This document shows, piece after piece, positions 60,866 through 64,000 of a DNA stretch of 64,000 nt. The notes under the pieces were generated by a model. It saw only the letters and a program-made list of their open reading frames with translations, did no database searches and was not told the origin of the DNA. Source of the DNA: Phlebiopsis flavidoalba (lineage: Eukaryota > Basidiomycota > Agaricomycetes > Polyporales > Phanerochaetaceae); the NCBI GenBank assembly GCA_035772785.1, contig JAOCPU010000006.1, positions 828,697-892,696 of the forward strand, read 5' to 3'. Every line of letters begins with the position of its first letter. Position 1 is the first letter of the stretch. The translations under genes were made by a program, and so were the position numbers.

Positions 60866-62098
60866 GTGCGGACTTCCCAGTGAGAAGTCGGTCTACTGGG
60901 AGCTATGCCGAGCTACTGTGAGCCACGTTGACAGGCGCTGTATACAGGCATGGCTCGGCATATACCAGACTAGCGACTATCGCCATTTTCCTACATTTCC
61001 GCTATGCCGAGCTAGTTGGGTCTATGTCTGTAGTACACACTAGTCTCCAATATATTCGTTCTATTTGATCGCGTCCTCTCGAGCCCATTCTACATTGCAT
61101 GCTATGCACATCTATTGAGTGTTATGCAGATATATTCCGAGCCTCCCCAATTATTATACAAAATATGTGTATCTACTCCATTCTATGCTGCTATACTATG
61201 TACCGTGCTTCTCGCGCACCGTCTATTCTTATCCATGCCCATATAGTCTCGTCGACCTACCATTCGATACGTCCCCGTCCCCCGCCGTCCCCGGCAGCTG
61301 TCCGGGGACAGATCGCGCCACGCAACATGTTCCACGATGACGCGGTCCTCGACCTGCAGTGACGTGGCCCCCGTTCAGAGTCGTTCTGCGGTGACGCGGC
61401 CCCCCCCGCCCGGCATTCGCAACGACTCTCTGAGTTGCGCGCGCGGCGCGCAACGCAGCGCCGTCCCACGCAAATGCCATCTATAAGACGTTTGTAGCAT
61501 TGTCAGTACGTTCTCGTTGGCAACATGTAGTACATACCTGATTCAAATGGACTCCCCGGTCAAAATGGGGGTGCATATATGCACTGCGTGCGCCATAATG
61601 TGCCGCAGTTCCTGTTCTGGGGGATGTCAAGTCAGTAATTGTCGTAGCACTTAATGCAGAGAGAGTCAGTTACTGTGTCACAGGCGAGGGAACGGCATGG
61701 GGCGACTCCCACTTGGACGCGGTCGGGAGATGGTGGTGGTCGGAGAGAGAGAGCAGGGCGGAGGGATATTGATGGCGTAGCGTGCCTTATATGCGCTCGT
61801 GGGAACTTGTCTTCGACAATTCCCGTGCGGCTAGTATGCCGCTTACGTGCACGGACCAGACGAGGTGTTGAGTAAACTAGTGTAACGTCGACCCAGCTTA
61901 GTAACGTTAGTGTAGCGTAGTCTTAGTTGCACTGGTGCCATCGGCGTCGGATGTTTGTCCGATGTGTGGGACGCGATCAGAGAAGCAAGGATGTGGCGCA
62001 CCTGCTCTAGCTGGGCATATATTTGAATATTTCAGACAGAGGGGCATAGCGTGGGATAGATCCCAGTAGACCGACTTTTCACTGGGGGTGAAGACCAC
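60866..62098. mobile_element. Possible degraded DNA element bounded by inverted repeats
   Basis: A ~41-bp imperfect inverted repeat pairs 60866-60906 with 62057-62098; the shared core is AAGTCGGTCTACTGGGA. Between the arms there are direct repeats of GCTATGCCGAGCTA (60902-60915 and 61001-61014), an inverted TGGCTCGGCATA, and a GC-rich patch at 61255-61460 with the hairpin GTCCCCGG-7 nt-CCGGGGAC. No transposase and no obvious target duplication. It could also be two unrelated copies of a dispersed repeat in opposite orientation. Confidence 0.45.
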
Positions 62099-64000
62099 AT
62101 GCGATCACTTGTGACTCGAGGCGCGGATTTTGGTTGCGTCGCGTCTCAGCTCTCCCAGCCGTTGGCCTCAAGGGCTGGTAGTACCTCCATGGGTTCCTAA
62201 TGGGTATACAAAAATGTAAATGAAATACTGTAAATTACATTAACTACAGCCAGACCCCACTGCAGGACGCGAGAAATGTGGAGGCCCCATATAAGTATAC
62301 ATTTATCATGTCATTTACTCAATTTGAGGGTGCCTAATGACACTTGCCTGTAAGCTGGGTAGCATGCACTACCTGAGTTGCATGCACTACCTAGAAACCA
62401 GTATTCAAGCTTAAGAAGAAGCGTTTGAGCAATGTTTACTTGCTCGTAGACTCAGGGGAATATGACCTGTAAGAACCCGGATGACCGGCCCGGCCAGCAA
62501 CTTACACTGCGCTACTTACCGTGATGCATGCCCGAGTAGGCCCGAGTCACCACAGAGTCCACCCAGTGACTCGAGGCGCGCGTCGTGACGGACTTGGGAG
62601 GGGCGCCTAGTTGGGAGCGGAAATCCCATCAGGGACGGGTGCTCCTGAAAACAGGGCCTTAGGAGTCAAACGCCTCGGACCGGTACAGACCCACCAAAAC
62701 ACCAATTTCAAGTGCAATGAACCCGACTCGCGTGAGCGGGAACTTACTTAAGTGGGTAGACAGTGCCCGTGCACGTTCCTGTTCGTAAAGATTCTCCAGA
62801 GTTGGGCTGGTTCGCTTGGGCTGGTTCACTCGGGATGATCTGATGCACCTGCCAGTGCGCTCGCCGCCACTCAAACGCTCACTGAGTCGGGTCTGCGCAT
62901 CTGCCTGTGTACGCCGTTTCATTGTAAAATCTTCAACGCTATATTTACTTATGAACTTCTGTACATGAGAATCAGAATTGACATAGAAAAAGCATGTTCT
63001 GCCATGCTCGAGAAACTCTGAGTCTCGAGTCTTTGGGCGGCGACAACTGAGCCATAGCACCGGGGTAAGAGCTCAGTGCATAAGCCGGGCTTCAAGGTAT
63101 CGGACGGCCTGGGCTGGCAAGAGGATTGACGCAACGGTATGAGTTATTCAAGAGCCTACATTGCTTTATCTATCCGGGCTGCTACTGTCAAGTCGATAGC
63201 GACCCGGGATGCTTAGGCATTGTCAGGGCATCAAATTTCGGCCAGATTTAGAATTGTCTTATCTTCCAAGCGCTCATCTTAGTGACACGCTCTTGTAAGT
63301 TATCCCTTACCTTACCAGCCACCAATTATTTTGCTGATGAATGGGGTTCAAGGCGTCAATGCAGGACCCGCGTCTCCCAAGGTCTCCCGATGAAAAAGAA
63401 TGTTGGGAGATGGCGTCCCATTCTTGCGAGGCATCTCAAGACGGCGGCACTTGATTGCAAGATGACCGTCCTTGATCGCAAGGCGCCCGGAGACACCAAC
63501 CGCCTGCGCACACACTGGGGCCACTGTTACCCCTCTCGCACCTTCATTTCTCTCTGTAATAGCTTAGAACAATGTATATTGACTGTGTATCTAATACATG
63601 CCATCTCTACTATTACTACAGTTCCCAACACATACCTGGTCAGCTGTGACAGCCTGAGTGTCACAGGGACACACTGGCTCCTGGTCCCTGGAGGCTTGGT
63701 GGCAGGGAGCTGCTTTCACACCCATTGACAGATGATACTGAGAACAAACATGAGTAAGTTACAACAGATGATGTGGAAGTAAGACATACCTTGCTTTGCC
63801 AGGAGCCCAACACCCAACCGCGCACCCAGTGACCTGACTGAACCAGACCGCCCGAGCCCGTTACCTGCGCGTGTAATGGAACAGAAGAGTTCTAAGATGC
63901 TATAGAAAGATATATTAGTTGAATGGAGGGGCAACAAAGTCTCGAGACGCACGGGAGGGGGGTTGGTTTGGCAGCGGCTGGCAGCGGTCGCGTCTTGGGG
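62099..64000. other. Repeat-bearing region without clear gene
   Basis: GTGACTCGAGGCGCG occurs at 62111-62125 and 62566-62580. TGCATGCACTACCT is locally duplicated near 62362-62392. A 133-codon minus frame at 62659-63060 (MLWLSCRRPKTRDSEFLEHG...) is open but unrecognised. 63282-63728 (+) is similar. It resembles element-derived or subterminal intergenic sequence. Confidence 0.4.

Noticed and set aside
62111..62580. Pair of LTRs
   Set aside because: Only 15 bp are shared, with no TG..CA ends, primer-binding site or polypurine tract.

Overview
The window looks like nuclear DNA of a filamentous basidiomycete, most likely an Agaricomycete. Genes are dense and on both strands. Introns are about 40-60 bp with GT..AG ends, and there are no operons or bacterial signals. 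Recognisable proteins are eukaryotic and mostly housekeeping: UBC12, a Sed5-type syntaxin, MED7, Sld2, ADE5,7, mitochondrial Rsm25 and NOP6. A glucuronoyl esterase suggests a plant-litter or wood-degrading lifestyle. I cannot name the species.

Layout. 1-5.0 kb: mostly unassigned, one possible minus-strand gene. 5.0-9.8 kb: CE15 glucuronoyl esterase (+) convergent with a 2OG-Fe(II) dioxygenase (-); the dioxygenase is divergent from UBC12 (+), and a 644-bp hAT-like MITE with an 8-bp target duplication sits in their shared promoter region. 9.9-14.5 kb: only weak hypothetical genes. 14.5-19.6 kb: NOP6-like RRM protein (+), Sed5 syntaxin (-), GpsA-type glycerol-3-phosphate dehydrogenase (+). 20.3-30.3 kb: ankyrin/CCCH zinc-finger protein (+), ADE5,7 (-), and a long Ser/Pro-rich protein (+). 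30.7-38.0 kb: an unrecognised gene (-), a 217-bp tandem repeat, and a GC-rich polytopic membrane protein (-). 38.5-46.5 kb: an opsin-related seven-helix protein (+), a Pro/Gln-rich disordered protein (-), Sld2 (+). 47.4-51.4 kb: F-box-like protein (+) and coiled-coil protein (+). 52.9-59.8 kb: Rsm25 (-), a tiny Cys peptide behind a strong TATA box (+), BCL7-like protein (-), GNAT (+), MED7 (-) and a small basic protein (-). 59.9-64 kb: no clear gene, but inverted and direct repeats suggesting element debris.

The most important general observation is that nearly every recognisable gene, including essential single-copy ones, is broken by small indels (1 to about 5 bases) while the protein similarity continues in a neighbouring frame. 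I therefore assembled genes by following family resemblance across frames. Gene ends are usually secure; starts and exon edges often are not. The simplest explanation is indel errors in the sequence or a decayed copy of the locus, not truly broken genes. Family assignments rest on my recognition of conserved motifs; no search was run. I did not find a clearly novel multi-gene system.
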